Assembly: GCA_028714735.1 (NCBI GenBank) | Contig: JAQTLU010000003.1 | Span: 1-64,000 of the forward strand | Direction: 5' to 3' | DNA: 64,000 bases | DNA from: Gallionellaceae bacterium | Lineage (GTDB): Bacteria > Pseudomonadota > Gammaproteobacteria > Burkholderiales > Thiobacillaceae | Part shown: positions 6,800 to 15,916 of the stretch, in pieces | Layout: every line of letters begins with the position of its first letter | How positions within the stretch are numbered: the stretch's first letter is position 1 | The notes under the pieces: generated by a model | The model's database searches: none | The model's input: the letters and a program-made list of their open reading frames with translations, nothing else | What the model was told of the DNA's origin: nothing | Made by a program: the position numbers and the translations under genes

Positions 6800-9700
6800 T
6801 TGCGTCTAAAGCACATCCACCTCGCCGGCTTCAAATCCTTCGTCGATCCCGTCACCATCCCGGCCCCGGCCCGGCTGACCGGCATCGTGGGGCCGAACGG
6901 CTGCGGCAAGTCGAACGTGATCGACGCCGTGCGCTGGGTGCTGGGCGAGTCGAAGGCGCGCGAACTGCGCGGCGAGTCGATGCAGGACGTGATCTTCAAC
7001 GGCTCCGCGAACAGAAAGCCGGCCTCGCGCGCCTCGGTGGAGATGCTGTTCGACAACTCCGAGGGCCGCGCCCAGGGCCAGTGGTCGCAATATGCCGAGA
7101 TCGCGGTCAAGCGCCAGCTCACCCGCGCGGGCGACTCCAGCTACTACATCAACAACATCCAGGTCCGGCGCAAGGATATCTACGACCTGTTCCTGGGCAC
7201 CGGCCTGGGCGGCGACGCCTACGCCATCATCGAGCAGGGCATGATCTCGCGGGTGATCGAGTCCAAGCCCGAGGAACTGCGCGGCTACCTGGAAGAGGCG
7301 GCCGGGGTGTCGAAGTACAAGGAGCGGCGCAAGGAGACCGAGCGCCGCCTGTCCGACACGCGCGAGAACCTGTCCCGGGTCGACGACATCCGCGCCGAGC
7401 TGGGCGTGCAACTGGAACACCTGACCGGCCAGGCCGAGGTGGCCCGGCGCTACTTCGCCCTCAACGACGAAAAGAACCTCAAGGAAGGCCTGCTGGCCCT
7501 GCTGCGCAAGCGCGATGCCCAGGTCCGCCAGCAGCGGCTGGGCCAGGACATCGAGCAGGCGCGCAATGCCATCGAGGCCGGCATCGCCGACCTGCGCCGG
7601 CTGGAAAGCGAGATGGAGACCGCCCACCTGGACCAGTTTGCCGCCACCGAGGCGGTCAACCAGGCCCAGGCGCACTTCTACGCCGAGGGCGGCGAGGCGA
7701 CCCGGCTGGAACAGAGCCTGCGCCACATGAAGGAGACCCGCGAGCGCCTGGTCATCGAGCTTTCCCGCGCGGTCGAGCGGATCGAGCAGGCGCGCCAGGA
7801 ACAGGCCGAGCTGGCCGATCAGGGCGAGCAATGCGAGATGGACGGCGAGGCGGCGCGCGAACTGTTCGAGACCCTGACCGAGCAGGCGCGCGCGACCGCG
7901 ACCCGGCTGCCCGAGGTGGAGCAGGCCCTGGAAGCGGCGCAGCGCCAGGTGGCCGAACGCCAGCGCGAACTGTCGGGACTGGAGCACCAGGCCCAGGTCG
8001 AGCTGACCCACCGCCAGCACGCCGACCGCGCCATCGAACAGTTCAAGGCCCGGCAGACCCGGCTGTCCCAGGAACAGTCGGCCCTGGGCACCGCCACCCC
8101 GCAACACCTGGCCCGCCTGGAAGAGGATGTCGAGGAGGCCGAGCAGCGCCTGGAACTGGTGCGCGACGAGCTGGACGACCTGCGCGCCGAGTTCCCCGCC
8201 CTGGAGCGCAAGCGCCGCGATGCCGCCGACCAGGTCGACGAGGCCAGCCGCAACCTGCACAAGATCGAGGCCGAACTGGGCGCGCTCCGGCGCCTGCAGG
8301 ACCAGGCCAGCCGGTCCGAGCACGAAGGCCAGACCTGGCTGTCGCGCCAGGGCCTGGGCGAGTGCCGCCGGTTGTGGCAGGTGATCCGGGTCGAATCGGG
8401 CTGGGAAGACGCCGCCGAGGCCGCCCTGCGCGAACGCCTGGCCGCCTTGCTGGCCGAGAACCGATCCGACTGGCTGGCGGCGCCGCCGGAAGGGCGGCTC
8501 GACCTGGCCCTGCCCCGGGTCGGCGGCGCCGGCCCGTTCATCGACGACGTCGGCCTGCCCAGGCTGGCCGAGCGCATCAAGACCCTCGACCCCCTGGCCG
8601 AGCGCATGCTGGCCGACTGGCTGGCCCTGGTCTATGCCGCGCCCGACCTGGCCACGGCGGTGGCCCAGCGCGACCGCCTGCCGCTCGGCGGGGTCATCGC
8701 CACGCCGCAGGGCCACCTGGTCGGCCGCGACGCGATCACCTACAACGCGCCCGACAAGGGCCACCACGGCCTGCTCAAGCGCGCCCGCGACATCGAGATC
8801 CTGGCCGTGCGCCTGAAGGAGGCCGAGGCCCTGCACGACGAGATGCGCGAGATCGCCGAGGACGCCGAGGAACTCATCCAGGAATCGCGCCGCGACGTCG
8901 AGCGCCTGCAGGCGGCGGTCAACCAGGCCCAGGCCGAGGTGCACCAGCGCCAGCTGGTCCTGGCCAAGGAAAGCGAGACGGTGAAGCGGCTGGAGGAACG
9001 TCGCCGGCAACTGGCCGACGAGCTGGCCGAGCTGGCCGAGCAGTTGGCCGAGGAGGCGATGGGCCGGGAAGAGGCCGAGGCGCGCTACCAGGAGGCCAAG
9101 CTGCAGCAGGAATTCGCCCGCGAGCACCTCGACGGTGCGCGCGAGGCCCGGCGCGAGCACGAGGCCGGCCTGGCCGCGCTGCGCGAACAGTTGCGCCGGC
9201 AGGAGCGCGAGGCCCAGGAGGCCGGTTTCCGGGTCAAGAGCCTGGTCACCCGCTTCCAGGACCTGGGCGAGCGCCGCCAGCGCCTGTCACAGACCCTGGC
9301 CGAGATCGACAGAAACGAACGGGAGCTGCGCGAGCAACTGGGCGTCCAGGACGAATCGGCCATCCAGGCCGAGGTGCAGGCTGCCCTGGAACGCCGGCGC
9401 GAGGCCGAACTGGCCCTGGTCGCCGCGCGCGAGGGCATGGAGGGCGCCAACGAGAAGCTGCGCCAGATGGAGCACCGGCGCATCCAGACCGAGCGCGCCC
9501 TGGAACCCCTGCGCGGCAACCTGCAGGGCCTGGAGCTGAAGCTGCAGGAGGCGCACCTGAGGGAGGAGCAGTTCGCCGAACAGCTGGTCGACCGCGACGA
9601 GGCCGCCTTGGCCGAGCAACTGACGCCGGCACACAAGGACAGTTCGCTGAGCGCCGACATCGGCCGATTGGGCAACGAGATCGAGGCCCTGGGCGCGGTC

Positions 9701-10306
9701 AACATGGCCGCCCTGCAGGAACTCGATGCCGCCCAGGAGCGCAAGAACTACCTCGACGCCCAGGCCGAGGACCTGACCACCGCCGCAGACACCCTGGAGG
9801 AGGCGATCCGGCGCATCGACGCCGAGACCCGCTCGCGCCTGAAGGCGACCTACGACAACGTCAGCGAAGGCTTCAAGAGATACTTCACCGAGCTGTTCGG
9901 CGGCGGCGAGGCCTCGCTGACCCTGACCGGCGAGGAGATCCTCGACGCCGGCCTGGTGGTGATGGCGCAGCCGCCGGGCAAGAAGAACAGCTCGATCCAT
10001 CTCCTGTCGGGCGGCGAGAAGGCGCTCACCGCCATCGCCCTGGTGTTCGCCTTCTTCAGCCTCAACCCGGCGCCGTTCTGCCTGCTCGACGAGGTCGATG
10101 CGCCGCTCGACGACAGCAACACCGAGCGCCTATGCCGGCTGGTCGCCAAGATGTCGCAGGAGACCCAGTTCATGTTCATCACCCACAACCGCATCACCAT
10201 GGAGATGGCCCTGCACCTGATCGGCATCACCATGCCCGAGCCCGGCGTGTCGCGGCCGGTGGCGGTCGACGTCGAGGACGCGGTGCGGATGGTGGAGAGC
10301 GCGTAA
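6800..10306 (+). CDS. smc: Chromosome segregation protein SMC
   Basis: SMC is the ATPase core of condensin, which organises and segregates the chromosome. The 1168-residue protein begins at TTG ([13 protein letters not shown]). It has Walker [17 protein letters not shown] at about residue 32, two long coiled-coil arms, a central hinge (about 500-650), the signature [13 protein letters not shown] and Walker [13 protein letters not shown] near the C-terminus. Length and motifs are complete. In many relatives smc is followed by zipA and ligA. Here two lipoprotein genes follow, and a second degraded copy of the smc tail lies at 11453-11498. Confidence 0.97.
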   Translation: MRLKHIHLAGFKSFVDPVTIPAPARLTGIVGPNGCGKSNVIDAVRWVLGESKARELRGESMQDVIFNGSANRKPASRASVEMLFDNSEGRAQGQWSQYAEIAVKRQLTRAGDSSYYINNIQVRRKDIYDLFLGTGLGGDAYAIIEQGMISRVIESKPEELRGYLEEAAGVSKYKERRKETERRLSDTRENLSRVDDIRAELGVQLEHLTGQAEVARRYFALNDEKNLKEGLLALLRKRDAQVRQQRLGQDIEQARNAIEAGIADLRRLESEMETAHLDQFAATEAVNQAQAHFYAEGGEATRLEQSLRHMKETRERLVIELSRAVERIEQARQEQAELADQGEQCEMDGEAARELFETLTEQARATATRLPEVEQALEAAQRQVAERQRELSGLEHQAQVELTHRQHADRAIEQFKARQTRLSQEQSALGTATPQHLARLEEDVEEAEQRLELVRDELDDLRAEFPALERKRRDAADQVDEASRNLHKIEAELGALRRLQDQASRSEHEGQTWLSRQGLGECRRLWQVIRVESGWEDAAEAALRERLAALLAENRSDWLAAPPEGRLDLALPRVGGAGPFIDDVGLPRLAERIKTLDPLAERMLADWLALVYAAPDLATAVAQRDRLPLGGVIATPQGHLVGRDAITYNAPDKGHHGLLKRARDIEILAVRLKEAEALHDEMREIAEDAEELIQESRRDVERLQAAVNQAQAEVHQRQLVLAKESETVKRLEERRRQLADELAELAEQLAEEAMGREEAEARYQEAKLQQEFAREHLDGAREARREHEAGLAALREQLRRQEREAQEAGFRVKSLVTRFQDLGERRQRLSQTLAEIDRNERELREQLGVQDESAIQAEVQAALERRREAELALVAAREGMEGANEKLRQMEHRRIQTERALEPLRGNLQGLELKLQEAHLREEQFAEQLVDRDEAALAEQLTPAHKDSSLSADIGRLGNEIEALGAVNMAALQELDAAQERKNYLDAQAEDLTTAADTLEEAIRRIDAETRSRLKATYDNVSEGFKRYFTELFGGGEASLTLTGEEILDAGLVVMAQPPGKKNSSIHLLSGGEKALTAIALVFAFFSLNPAPFCLLDEVDAPLDDSNTERLCRLVAKMSQETQFMFITHNRITMEMALHLIGITMPEPGVSRPVAVDVEDAVRMVESA

Positions 10307-10326
10307 GGGCACGATTTATATCGTTT

Positions 10327-10379
10327 GGGTAATGCTTTTGTTCACGACAAAGTTCATATTACCGGGCGGCAAAATTGCC
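10327..10379. repeat. Inverted repeats downstream of smc
   Basis: GGTAAT and ATTACC (about 10328-10363) bracket an inner pair CTTTTGT / ACAAAG, making one extended imperfect hairpin without a T-run. Directly after it GGCAA-AA-TTGCC forms a second short palindrome. The stretch is clearly more AT-rich than its surroundings. It may terminate smc transcription, act in regulation of the lipoprotein genes, or mark the edge of the inserted segment. Confidence 0.5.
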
Positions 10380-10393
10380 TTGATTGACACGCC

Positions 10394-10873
10394 ATGACAG
10401 GGGGTAATTTGAAAGCAACTCATAATTTTTTCTACTTTCCACTCTTTGCCTGTTTTGTTTCAGGCTGCGCATCCATTACGGGCAGCGAGATGCAGTCGTT
10501 GTCGGTGACCGCCGCAGACAGGGACGGGAAGACCATCGAGAAAGCCGACTGCGTGATGGACAACGACAAGGGACACTGGGCCGCAAGCACGCCCAGCTTC
10601 GTCATGGTCCATCGCAGCGCTGAAGACTTGACCGTCGTCTGCAAGAAGGAAGGCTTTACTGACGGCGTGTTGAAAGCGGTCTCGCGTGCCTCAGGCTCGA
10701 TGTTTGGCAACATCATCTTCGGTGGTGGCGTCGGGGCCCTGATCGACCATAACAGTGGCAATGGCTACAACTACCCGGACCAGTTGCCGGTCAAGATGGG
10801 CGGCTCCGTTTTGGTTGATCGCAAGGATCAGGGTTCCGCTCAACATGTGGCGCAGGGGGACACGAACAAATGA
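10394..10873 (+). CDS. Putative lipoprotein
   Basis: A 159-residue protein with a signal peptide ending in the lipobox FVSGC, so it is probably lipidated and anchored in the envelope. The mature part has two conserved-looking Cys (KADCVMD, TVVCKKEGF) that may form a disulfide. A glycine-rich hydrophobic stretch follows (SMFGNIIFGGGVGALIDHNSG), as in other small lipoproteins of unknown function. The ATG at 10394 has no ribosome-binding site. A TTG at 10409 after AGGGGG would give a tighter signal peptide (MKATHNFFYFPLFA) and may be the real start. Base composition is lower in GC than in neighbours, and it is coupled to the next gene by ATGA. Confidence 0.78.
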   Translation: MTGGNLKATHNFFYFPLFACFVSGCASITGSEMQSLSVTAADRDGKTIEKADCVMDNDKGHWAASTPSFVMVHRSAEDLTVVCKKEGFTDGVLKAVSRASGSMFGNIIFGGGVGALIDHNSGNGYNYPDQLPVKMGGSVLVDRKDQGSAQHVAQGDTNK

Positions 10874-11445
10874 CCAAGGGCGTTGCACAATTGCTTCATT
10901 GCCGTAAGGGCGTAAAGCGTGCCTCAGGCATGGCGATTCTTGTCAGCCTGGCCATCATGACCGGTGCCTTGCAGGGGTGCGCCTCGCCAGCCACGCAACA
11001 AGGCATGACGGTTACGCCATCGATGGTGGAACGGACGAACGACACCTTCAAGCATGCAATTCGAATCGATAGCGTCGCTGGCGGCAAGGACACCAATCCG
11101 CTCTGGACGTCCCAGGTCGGTACGGAGGACTTCAAGAAGGCACTGACTGACAGCCTCGGCAATGCGGGTTATCTTGCCTCCAGCGATGACCAGGCGAAGT
11201 ATGCCCTGTCGGCAAACTTTCTTGAGCTGGATCAGCCGTTGATCGGTCTGACACTCGATGTCAAGTCCAGTGTCCAGTACCAGCTCAAGGGCAACGGGCT
11301 CGACAAGTCGATACCTGTCCGTGCAACCGGTACGGCTGGCTTTTCAGATGCAGCCATTGCGATAGCGCGCCTTCGGATTGCCAGCGAGCGTTCCATCCTC
11401 GAAAACATCAAGGAACTCCTAAGGCAGCTGGCCGACATCAGGTGA
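10870..11445 (+). CDS. Putative lipoprotein
   Basis: A 191-residue protein with a long N-terminal region, a hydrophobic segment (MAILVSLAIMTGAL) and the lipobox LQGC. The ATG overlaps the stop of the upstream lipoprotein gene (ATGA), so the two are co-translated and probably work together. The mature part (FKKALTDSLGNAGYL, YALSANFLEL, IASERSILENIKELL) resembles small alpha/beta lipoproteins of unknown function. No catalytic motif is seen. It shares the lower GC content of its partner and is followed after only seven bases by a degraded copy of the smc 3' end. Confidence 0.78.
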   Translation: MTKGVAQLLHCRKGVKRASGMAILVSLAIMTGALQGCASPATQQGMTVTPSMVERTNDTFKHAIRIDSVAGGKDTNPLWTSQVGTEDFKKALTDSLGNAGYLASSDDQAKYALSANFLELDQPLIGLTLDVKSSVQYQLKGNGLDKSIPVRATGTAGFSDAAIAIARLRIASERSILENIKELLRQLADIR

Positions 11446-11452
11446 ACCTGCC

Positions 11453-11498
11453 GATGGCCCTCACCTGATCGGCTTCACCGCGGCCGAGCCGGGCGGGT
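11453..11498 (+). repeat. Degenerate second copy of the smc 3' end
   Basis: This stretch aligns with smc bases 10204-10250 at about 40 of 47 positions, including exact runs GATGGCCCT and CACCTGATCGGC, with one single-base gap. In the matching frame it would read LIGFTAAEPG against [10 protein letters not shown] in SMC. It lies immediately after the two lipoprotein genes. The simplest reading is that the lipoprotein segment was inserted at the end of smc and carried or left a diverged fragment of the smc tail. Confidence 0.7.
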
Positions 11499-13475
11499 TC
11501 AGATCGGATCGCCCGCAGTCGTGGCGGCCGCTTTGTCTGCCCGCTGCACGGTCCATTTCGACTGGGCGAAAAAGGCCTCCAGTTCGGCCACTGGCAGGGC
11601 CTTGGCGACGTAGTAACCCTGCACGCTGTCGCAGCGCAGGCGGTAGAGCTGCTGCAGGGTCTGGATGTTCTCGACGCCTTCGGCCACCACCTTGATGCCC
11701 AGGTTCTGGCCCAGGTCGATGGTCGATTTGACGATCACCGCGTCGTCATTGCTGTGCAGCATGTCCATGACGAAGGAGCGGTCGATCTTGATCTCGGCCA
11801 CGGGCAGCAGGCGCAGGCGCGCGAGCGACGAATAGCCGGTGCCGAAATCGTCGATCGAACACTCGATGTCGAAGCTGCGCAGTTCGGTGAGCACGGCATT
11901 CAGGCGGTCGTAATCGCCGAAGAAGATGTTCTCGGTGATTTCCAGGGTGATGCCGCCGCGGGCCGAATAGCGCTCGACCAGCCTGGCCAGGCCGCTGATG
12001 AAGCGCGGGTCGGTGATGACGCTGATCGGCACGTTGACGGCGATGCGCAGGTCGAGGCGCTGCTTCAGCCAGGCGTTGCGCTGGAGCATCGCGGTTTCCA
12101 GCGCCCACCAGGTGAAGCGCTGGATCAGCCCGGTCTGTTCGAGCGCCGTGATGAACATGTCGGGCGGCACGTACGAGCCGTCCTGGCGGTACCAGCGTGC
12201 CAGGGCCTCGACCCCGGTGATGGTGCTGGTCGCCAGTTCGAGCTTGGGCTGGTAGTAGAGGACGAATTCCCCGTTGTCGAGTGCGGCGCGCAACTCGCGC
12301 ACCAGGGCAAAGCGGCCGGCATTGCCGGCATCGTGCTGCTCGTCGAACAGATGGGCGCCGCTCTTTTCGCGTTTGGCGGCGAGCATGGCCGCGTCGGCAT
12401 GCTTGAACAGCGTGGAGATGTCGTTGCCGTGCTGCGGGAACAGGGCGACGCCGATGCCCGCCGTCACCAGCACCTCATTGCCGGCCAGTTCCATGGTCTG
12501 GTCCAGGGCGTCGAGCAGGCTGCGTGCCGAGGCCATGGCGGATTTCTCGTCGACGTCGGTGAGCAGGACGGCGAACTCGTCGCCCGACATGCGGCCGATG
12601 ATGTCGGTCGGGCCGAGCCGGCTGGCGAAGCGCTGGGCCACGATGCGCAGCAGTTCGTCGCCGGCCTCATGGCCCAGGGTGTCGTTGAGGTCCTGGAAGC
12701 GGTCGATGTCGGCGATGAGCAGGGCCAGGCCGCCGTCGCCTTCGCCTCGCTGCTTGAGTTCCTTGCGGACATGGTCATGGAACAGCGAACGGTTGGGCAG
12801 GCCGGTGAGGTTGTCGTAGAGCGAGAGGTATTCCAGTTCCTGGTTGACCGCAGAGAGCCGTTTGTTGACCCGCTGCAGTTCACCCTGCGCCTCTTCCGCC
12901 TCGCGCCGGGCCTGCTCGACCTTTTCCATCGCCATGGCGTTCTCGATGGCGATCGCCACCTGGCCGGCGAACAGTTCGAGCAGGTGCAGGTCGCTTTCGC
13001 TGAATTCGCCGCCGCCCGACTTGTCGATGCAGGCGATGCCGCCGAGGAAGTGCTGGCGCCCGACCAGCGGCACCATCAACAGCGTGCCGGCGTCCTTTTC
13101 CCAGAGGTTCTTTTCCTGCTCGGACAACTCGCTCAACACGCCGCGCCACCAGGGCCGCTTGTGCTTCCAGACCCAGCCGCAGATGCCGAAGTCGAGCGGC
13201 AGCGACTCGCCGACGATCTCGTCGACATTGGCCCCGGAGCCGGCGCGATAGGTATATTCGTTGCAGTCGCGGTTGAGCAGCGGCAACAGCACTGTTTCTG
13301 CGCTGATCAATTCTCGGGCGCGATCGACGATCAGGGCGAAGACCTTGTCGAGGTCGAGTTCGCTGCCGACGGCGAGGGCGGTTTCGCGCAGCAGGGCAAT
13401 CTCGTGCTCGCGTCGACGCAATTGCTCCTTGAGGGCGCTGACCCGGTCCTTGTCCACGTCGGCCGTCCGGGTCAT
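11499..13475 (-). CDS. GAF-GGDEF-EAL cyclic-di-GMP signalling protein
   Basis: A 658-residue cytoplasmic protein with no clear membrane helix. It has a GAF sensor domain (about 30-180; FGICGWVWKHKRPWW), a short coiled coil, a GGDEF domain (about 220-380) and an EAL domain (about 395-640). The GGDEF motif reads SGDEF, an altered first residue found in both active and inactive cyclases. The EAL catalytic set looks complete: EALARW, VNVP, LEITE, IDDFGTGYSS, KIDRSF, AEGVE and QGY. Phosphodiesterase activity is therefore likely and cyclase activity uncertain. The GAF ligand is unknown. It ends just after the smc-like repeat and its start faces the Crp-type gene region. Confidence 0.9.
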   Translation of the reverse strand: MTRTADVDKDRVSALKEQLRRREHEIALLRETALAVGSELDLDKVFALIVDRARELISAETVLLPLLNRDCNEYTYRAGSGANVDEIVGESLPLDFGICGWVWKHKRPWWRGVLSELSEQEKNLWEKDAGTLLMVPLVGRQHFLGGIACIDKSGGGEFSESDLHLLELFAGQVAIAIENAMAMEKVEQARREAEEAQGELQRVNKRLSAVNQELEYLSLYDNLTGLPNRSLFHDHVRKELKQRGEGDGGLALLIADIDRFQDLNDTLGHEAGDELLRIVAQRFASRLGPTDIIGRMSGDEFAVLLTDVDEKSAMASARSLLDALDQTMELAGNEVLVTAGIGVALFPQHGNDISTLFKHADAAMLAAKREKSGAHLFDEQHDAGNAGRFALVRELRAALDNGEFVLYYQPKLELATSTITGVEALARWYRQDGSYVPPDMFITALEQTGLIQRFTWWALETAMLQRNAWLKQRLDLRIAVNVPISVITDPRFISGLARLVERYSARGGITLEITENIFFGDYDRLNAVLTELRSFDIECSIDDFGTGYSSLARLRLLPVAEIKIDRSFVMDMLHSNDDAVIVKSTIDLGQNLGIKVVAEGVENIQTLQQLYRLRCDSVQGYYVAKALPVAELEAFFAQSKWTVQRADKAAATTAGDPI

Positions 13476-13542
13476 GCCGATGGATGTCGAGCACCGGGCT
13501 CGGCGGGTGCAAGCGGCCCGGGCCGTTGCCAGGTTTCTGGAA

Positions 13543-14223
13543 TCAACTCGACAACTCCTTGAGATGTTTGGCGTCGAGCACGCCGATATTGCGGCCGCGT
13601 ACCTCGATCACCTCGGCCTGTTCGAGTTGCCGGAGGGCGCGCGAGAAATGGGCCGGCGACATGTTGAGGCGGGCGGCAACCACCTGTTTCTGCACCGGCA
13701 GGGTGAACTCGTAGCTGTTGCTGGTGACCTTGGGGGCGTAATGGAGCAGGAAGCAGGCGACCCGCTTGCTGGCCGAACTGAGCTTGAGGTCGCGCACCTC
13801 GTAGACCAGCTTTTCCATGGCCCGGCTGATGTGGCCGAACATCTTGAGGGCGAAATCATCGTCGGCCGTGATCAGCTCGATGATCGCCGTACGCTCGATC
13901 AGCACGATGTCGCTGGCCACCTCGGCCTGGGCGTTGACCGGGTAGGGTGTGTGCAGGAAGGCGATGGCGTCGCAAAACATCTCGCCTTCGTTGATGACGG
14001 CGAGGGCCTTGCCGATCGAGTTGCCGCTCGGGCTGTCCGGAAAACCCAGCAGCACCTTGCCCTTGGCGATGCCGTAAAACCCGAGTGCGGGCTCGCCGGA
14101 ACGGAACAGCCAGTCGTTGCGTTCCAGATGGATCACCTGCGTGCTGCGGCCCAGCCTGGCCAGGGTTTCCACTGGCAGCTTGGCGAACAGGCGCAGGCGC
14201 TTGAGTCCGTCGACTGCGTTCAC
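13543..14223 (-). CDS. Crp/Fnr-family transcriptional regulator
   Basis: A 226-residue regulator with an N-terminal cyclic-nucleotide-binding-like beta roll (LFRSGEPALGFYGIAKGKVLL, about 20-120), a dimerisation helix and a C-terminal winged helix (VVAARLNMSPAHFSRALRQLEQ, about 165-190). The N-terminal Cys cluster of Fnr is missing, so an oxygen-sensing iron-sulfur cluster is not expected. The cAMP-binding signature is also not clear. It may be of the Dnr/NnrR-like group, but that is inference. The GTG start overlaps the TGA of the mscS-type gene (GTGA), which indicates coupled translation. Confidence 0.88.
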   Translation of the reverse strand: MNAVDGLKRLRLFAKLPVETLARLGRSTQVIHLERNDWLFRSGEPALGFYGIAKGKVLLGFPDSPSGNSIGKALAVINEGEMFCDAIAFLHTPYPVNAQAEVASDIVLIERTAIIELITADDDFALKMFGHISRAMEKLVYEVRDLKLSSASKRVACFLLHYAPKVTSNSYEFTLPVQKQVVAARLNMSPAHFSRALRQLEQAEVIEVRGRNIGVLDAKHLKELSS

Positions 14224-15311
14224 GCGGCACCCTGGGCAGGTTCGGGTTCCAGGTACAGGGTCCGGGTGGGAAAGGCGATCCCGGCGCCCTGACCGGCGAT
14301 GATGTCGGCCACCTTGAGCAGGACATCCTGCTTGATCTCGTGGTAGCGCACCCACTGGGTGGTCCTGGTGAAGGTGTAGATGAAGAAGTTGAGCGATGAA
14401 TCGGCAAACTCGTTGAAGCTCACGATCAGGGTCTGCTCGGTGTCGATCTCGGGGTGGTTCTGCAGCATGGCCTTCACGTCGGCGACGATGGCGGCCATCT
14501 TGCCGACGTCCTGGTAACGGATGCCGATGGTCTCCTTGATGCGCCGGTTGCTCATGCGCGAGGGGTTTTCCACCACGATGGTGGTGAACAGGGCGTTCGG
14601 CACGTAGACCGGGTTCTTGTTGAACCGGCGGATGCGGGTGTGGCGCCAGTTGATGTACTCCACCGTGCCCTCGATGTCCTTGTCCGGCGAGCGGACCCAG
14701 TCGCCGACCGAGAAGGGCCGGTCCAGGTAGATGGTCAGACCGCCGAAGAAGTTGGCCAGGATGTCCTTGGCGGCGAAGCCGATGGCGATGCCGCCGATGC
14801 CGCCGGCGGCGAGTATCCCGGCGATGCTGATGCCCAGGGTCTGCATGACCATCAGCGCGCTGAGCACCAGGATGACCAGGATGACCAGCTTGGCGACGGC
14901 ATCCACCGTGGTTCGGTCCACTTCTCCGCTGATCGCTTCGCGCGAATTGACGATGTTGTCGGCCACGTTGCCGGTCAGCAGGACCAGGAACCAGGCCAGG
15001 CAGGCCACCACGCCGACGTTGCGCAGCGGCGGCACCAGTTCGAAGATGGGACTGCCCAGGTGCTTGCCGAGGATGCCGGCGGCGGCGGTGAGGCCGACCA
15101 GCCAGATGGTCAGGCGCAACGGCTTGACGGCGGCGCTGATGAGGGCGTCGTCCCAGATGTTGGAGGTCTTGGCTGCGATCTTCTCGGCATGGCGAAGCAG
15201 GTAGTAGGCGCCAACGTTCACGGCCACGACGACCATGATGAGAACCATTACCTCCGGTAACCATGACTCGCCGAGGATGGCGAAGCCGTATCGGTCGGCC
15301 AACTCTTGCAT
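14220..15311 (-). CDS. MscS-family mechanosensitive ion channel
   Basis: A 363-residue inner-membrane protein with four or five helices. The pore-lining segment is GIGGIAIGFAAKDILANFFGGLTIYLDRPF, followed by the beta domain (VGDWVRSPDKDIEGTVEYINWRHTRIRRFN) and the C-terminal alpha/beta domain. These features match MscS channels that release solutes on hypo-osmotic shock. The ATG at 15311 is preceded by AAGGAA and preferred to an in-frame start 16 codons upstream. Its stop overlaps the start of the Crp/Fnr-type gene, an unusual pairing for a channel. Confidence 0.92.
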   Translation of the reverse strand: MQELADRYGFAILGESWLPEVMVLIMVVVAVNVGAYYLLRHAEKIAAKTSNIWDDALISAAVKPLRLTIWLVGLTAAAGILGKHLGSPIFELVPPLRNVGVVACLAWFLVLLTGNVADNIVNSREAISGEVDRTTVDAVAKLVILVILVLSALMVMQTLGISIAGILAAGGIGGIAIGFAAKDILANFFGGLTIYLDRPFSVGDWVRSPDKDIEGTVEYINWRHTRIRRFNKNPVYVPNALFTTIVVENPSRMSNRRIKETIGIRYQDVGKMAAIVADVKAMLQNHPEIDTEQTLIVSFNEFADSSLNFFIYTFTRTTQWVRYHEIKQDVLLKVADIIAGQGAGIAFPTRTLYLEPEPAQGAA

Positions 15312-15455
15312 CCGTGTTGTTCCTTGCCTGATGTGGGGTGGGCTGGCGAATTGAACCACATTTTAGCGTGGAAAAAGACATCGGGCATTCAGCCTGTGGA
15401 TTGACTAAGCGACCGGGGGGCGGTTCCAATGCGGAACATGATCGGGAGTGAATTC

Positions 15456-15767
15456 ATGCAAGCGAAGACGGATATTCGGCAACAGCTCAATGCCCAGACC
15501 GGCAGGCTGGGCTGGCAGGAACTGGAGCGCCATTTCGCCCGGGGTTCGGTCATCAAGGTGGCGGCCGAACTTGACCTGGTCGAGGTGGCGCTATGCGTGG
15601 CTCAGGACGACAAGGCGGCCATCGAGTCCTGGCTCGCTTCAGGCGCGATTGCCCGGGCCGAAACCGAGGACGCCCTGGCCTGGCATGGCCGCCAGGCGGA
15701 GTTCTGGGCCGTGGTGGCGGCGCCCTGGGTGCTGGTGCAGGAAATCCCCGGTCAAGCCGCCGATTGA
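15456..15767 (+). CDS. DUF2288-family protein
   Basis: A 103-residue soluble protein of the DUF2288 family (GWQELERHFARGSVIKVA, DLVEVALCVAQDD, FWAVVAAPWVLVQE). Length matches the family. The function is unknown. ATG 15456 follows GGGAGTG and is chosen over an in-frame ATG nine codons earlier. It is transcribed away from mscS, the two promoters sharing 15312-15455. Confidence 0.85.
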   Translation: MQAKTDIRQQLNAQTGRLGWQELERHFARGSVIKVAAELDLVEVALCVAQDDKAAIESWLASGAIARAETEDALAWHGRQAEFWAVVAAPWVLVQEIPGQAAD

Positions 15768-15916
15768 TCGTGAGCGGTCATGACCGGCCTGCACGCGGGG
15801 AACCGGCCTGAAGCCTTGATCCGCACCGTTTTCCGCTGGCGCCAGTGTCTTTCGTCATACGACGGCAGTACCATTGACGGCTATTCACGCATGCAACCCG
15901 CTTACGGAGTATCCCC

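Noticed and set aside
6806-9160. Long open frames opposite and out of frame with smc (up to about 1080 codons)
   Set aside because: They follow from GC-rich codon bias in smc. Their translations are low-complexity Gly/Arg/Leu sequences without family motifs, while the smc frame has all SMC motifs.
11754-13562. 602-codon plus-strand frame opposite the GGDEF-EAL gene
   Set aside because: It has no recognisable domains and is the antisense shadow of a fully motif-bearing gene.
13543-15429. 628-codon minus-strand frame joining the Crp-type gene with upstream sequence
   Set aside because: The first two-thirds is an out-of-frame reading of the MscS gene (Arg/Pro/Gly-rich). The Crp protein begins at GTG 14223, inside the MscS stop.
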